Shown: positions 62,602-64,000 of the stretch, one piece after another
How positions within the stretch are numbered: position 1 is the stretch's first letter
Layout: each line of letters opens with the position of its first letter
Source of the DNA: CAVTGO01 sp963734275
GTDB lineage: Bacteria; Actinomycetota; UBA4738; HRBIN12
NCBI GenBank assembly: GCA_963734275.1
Contig: CAVTGO010000013.1
Location: 62,001 to 126,000, forward strand
Direction of reading: 5' to 3'
DNA length: 64,000 nucleotides
The notes under the pieces: model-generated
The model's database searches: none
What the model saw: only the letters and a program-made list of their open reading frames with translations
Told to the model about the DNA's origin: nothing
Position numbers and translations under genes: made by a program

Positions 62602-63394
62602 CACGGTGGCGTCGCTGGAGCACCGGATCCGCTCGTATGGGGAGCGAGCGCTCGTGGCGTTCTCGGGCGGCGTGGACTCGTCGCTGGTGCTCGCGCTCGC
62701 GGCCCGAGCGCTGACGCCGTCCGCGGTGACGGCGGTCACGGCCGTGTCGCCGAGCTACCCGGCGGGCGAGCTGAAGCTGGCGGGGCGCGTGGCGGCCGGC
62801 CTGGGCATCGCGCACCGGACGGTGGAGACCCGTGAGGTGGAACGCGAGGCGTACGCGCGGAACGACGAGATGCGGTGCTACCACTGCAAGGCCGAGCTCT
62901 ACGCGACGCTGGCGGCGATCATGTCGGGTGCCGGCGAGGGGGTCGCGGTCCTCGCGGGTGCGAACGCGGACGATCTCGACGATTTCCGGCCGGGTCTGTG
63001 GGCGGGGGAGCGCGCGGGGATCCGTAACCCGCTGCTCGAGGAGCGTGTGGGCAAGGCGGCCGTCCGCCAGATCGCCCGGGGACTCGGGCTCGCGGTGGCC
63101 GACAAGCCGGCGCTCGCCTGCCTGTCGTCGCGCGTCGCCTTGGGGATCCGCATCACGCCCCAGCTCCTCGAGCGGATCGACGCGGCCGAGCGGCTCGTCC
63201 GGGCCCTCGGCTTCGAGGTCGTCCGGGTGCGCCATCGCGGCGACGCGGCCACGATCGAGGTCGAGCACGATGACGTCGATCGCCTGCGCGCGCATCCAGG
63301 GTTCGAGCGCGCCCTCGCGGCGATCCGATCCCTCGGCTGGCCACGCGCCGAGCTCGATCCCGACGGCTACCGCCTCGGCGGCCTCGCCGTGTGA
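62585..63394 (+). CDS. larE: LarE, ATP-dependent sulfur-transferase of the nickel-pincer cofactor
   Basis: A 269-residue LarE. It adenylates the biscarboxylate cofactor precursor and donates sulfur. PP-loop motif: ALVAFSGGVDSSLVLALAA. MRCYHCKAELYATL is the conserved Cys region, and ADKPALACLSSRVALGIRIT holds the Cys that corresponds to the sacrificed sulfur donor of lactobacillar LarE. It starts GTG at 62585, overlapping larC by 17 bp. No lactate racemase gene (larA) is in this window. Confidence 0.92.
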   Translation: MIARGDTVASLEHRIRSYGERALVAFSGGVDSSLVLALAARALTPSAVTAVTAVSPSYPAGELKLAGRVAAGLGIAHRTVETREVEREAYARNDEMRCYHCKAELYATLAAIMSGAGEGVAVLAGANADDLDDFRPGLWAGERAGIRNPLLEERVGKAAVRQIARGLGLAVADKPALACLSSRVALGIRITPQLLERIDAAERLVRALGFEVVRVRHRGDAATIEVEHDDVDRLRAHPGFERALAAIRSLGWPRAELDPDGYRLGGLAV

Positions 63395-63441
63395 GCCGCT
63401 CGACCGGGTCTGCTTCCCGCTTCTGCGCGTAGCATCGCCAC

Positions 63442-63888
63442 ATGGTGATCGCGATCGGGGCTCGGGCACCGGATGTCGATGGCGTCGACATCAACGGTCC
63501 TCGCGCCATCGTTTTCTTCAAGGTCTCCTGTGGCACCACGAAGCTCGCGACGCCCGCCGTCGAGCGATTGGCGAGGGCGTACCCGGGCCGGGTCGTCGGC
63601 GTCGGGCAGGACCCGCGCCCCGAGCTGGACGCGTTCGCGCGAGACTTCGACCTGACGCTCCCGCTCGTGCCCGACCTCGCGCCGTTCACGGTCTCCGACG
63701 GGTACGGCATCGTCTCGGCGCCGACCGTCGTCGCGGTCGACGGGGACGGCCTGGTGGCCGACGTGGCCGAATCCTGGGACCGCGACGCATGGAACCGGCT
63801 CTCGGCGACGCTCGCGCAGCTCCTCGGCATCGAGGCGATCCCGGTATCCGAGCCGGGCGACGGGCTCCCGAGCTTCAAACCCGGCTGA
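63442..63888 (+). CDS. Thioredoxin-fold (AhpC/TlpA-like) protein with a single Cys
   Basis: A 148-residue protein, MVIAIGARAPDVDGVDINGP, with IVFFKVSCGTTKLATPAVER where the usual C-x2-C is a C-x2-T-like site with one Cys. GIVSAPTVVAVDGDGLVADV follows. ATG at 63442 is six bases after TAGCAT (63430-63435). The role is redox; peroxidase is possible but not shown. The 110 bp to the end of the window hold no recognisable gene. Confidence 0.78.
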   Translation: MVIAIGARAPDVDGVDINGPRAIVFFKVSCGTTKLATPAVERLARAYPGRVVGVGQDPRPELDAFARDFDLTLPLVPDLAPFTVSDGYGIVSAPTVVAVDGDGLVADVAESWDRDAWNRLSATLAQLLGIEAIPVSEPGDGLPSFKPG

Positions 63889-64000
63889 ACCACCCGTAAC
63901 GTCCGCTCGGTCTGAGCGGGTCGGTCGTCGGGACCTAGCGCTCCGAGTCGCCTCGGCGGCGCCCATTCTCAGCGTTCGACGTCCTCGGCCGACGGGCCGA

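Noticed and set aside
1..64000. rRNA or tRNA genes, insertion sequences, integrase or attachment sites
   Set aside because: None was recognised in the gaps; the lower-GC cassette at 33.8-36.9 kb has no integrase or flanking direct repeats that I could see.

Overview
The window is GC-rich (roughly 70% by eye). It has many GTG and a few TTG starts, tight operons with 4-nt stop/start overlaps, and several promoters with a TAnnnT box 6-8 nt before a start codon. That style, together with BMP-type ABC transport, RES/MbcA and VapBC modules, class III cyclase-AAA-TPR regulators and a sucrase/ferredoxin-like protein, suggests an actinobacterium, probably an uncultured lineage. No rRNA, tRNA, CRISPR array or prophage was seen.

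Region 1 (1-17676) is one catabolic locus for a carbamoyl- or ureido-type nitrogen compound. A leftward arm holds two FCD-GntR regulators, a double carbon-nitrogen hydrolase, an allantoinase-like amidohydrolase and the start of another carbon-nitrogen hydrolase. A rightward arm holds a carbon-nitrogen hydrolase, AllF (FdrA), AllG (DUF1116), a chlorohydrolase/deaminase-type amidohydrolase, a BMP-type nucleobase/nucleoside ABC transporter, an isochorismatase-type amidase, AllH (DUF2877) and an alpha/beta hydrolase. AllFGH is the enzyme set reported for oxalurate/oxamate carbamoyl transfer in allantoin breakdown. The likely scheme is import, ring opening, amide hydrolysis, then phosphorolytic release of carbamoyl phosphate. 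Related palindromic sites precede the two rightward transcription starts.

Region 2 (17686-24672) is mixed housekeeping and stress: a NYN-LOTUS RNase-like protein, a HigBA-type and a VapBC toxin-antitoxin pair, a sulfide:quinone-reductase-like flavoprotein, a bactofilin-like membrane protein, a USP-USP-Rieske fusion and a decayed PIN gene. Region 3 (24810-33681) is dominated by a secreted protein of about 2,124 residues with a glycoside hydrolase domain between two identical 605-bp repeats; an anti-sigma-like gene, a FAD oxidase and a scramblase-fold protein follow.

Region 4 (33776-36943) is a lower-GC three-gene cassette of HNH nuclease, MazG-like pyrophosphohydrolase and DUF2075 nuclease-helicase. 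It looks like a defence module. Region 5 (37128-45748) has a beta-propeller lipoprotein, a ferredoxin-like protein, a JmjC oxygenase coupled to a small Asp-rich repeat peptide (possible RiPP pair), a VWA protein and a rhomboid protease. Region 6 (45733-59816) holds three class III cyclase regulators, a PAS-GAF-PP2C phosphatase, Mug glycosylase, an acetolactate-synthase-like enzyme and an MbcA/RES toxin-antitoxin pair. Region 7 (59897-64000) has an AbrB/PIN pair, larB-larC-larE for the nickel-pincer cofactor, and a thioredoxin-fold protein.

Two window-wide patterns matter. About a dozen conserved genes before 42 kb are broken by single-base indels, while 43-64 kb shows none, which suggests local consensus errors rather than true gene decay. 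A palindrome, CCGATACC-N6-GGTATCGG, occurs four times, three of them between genes.
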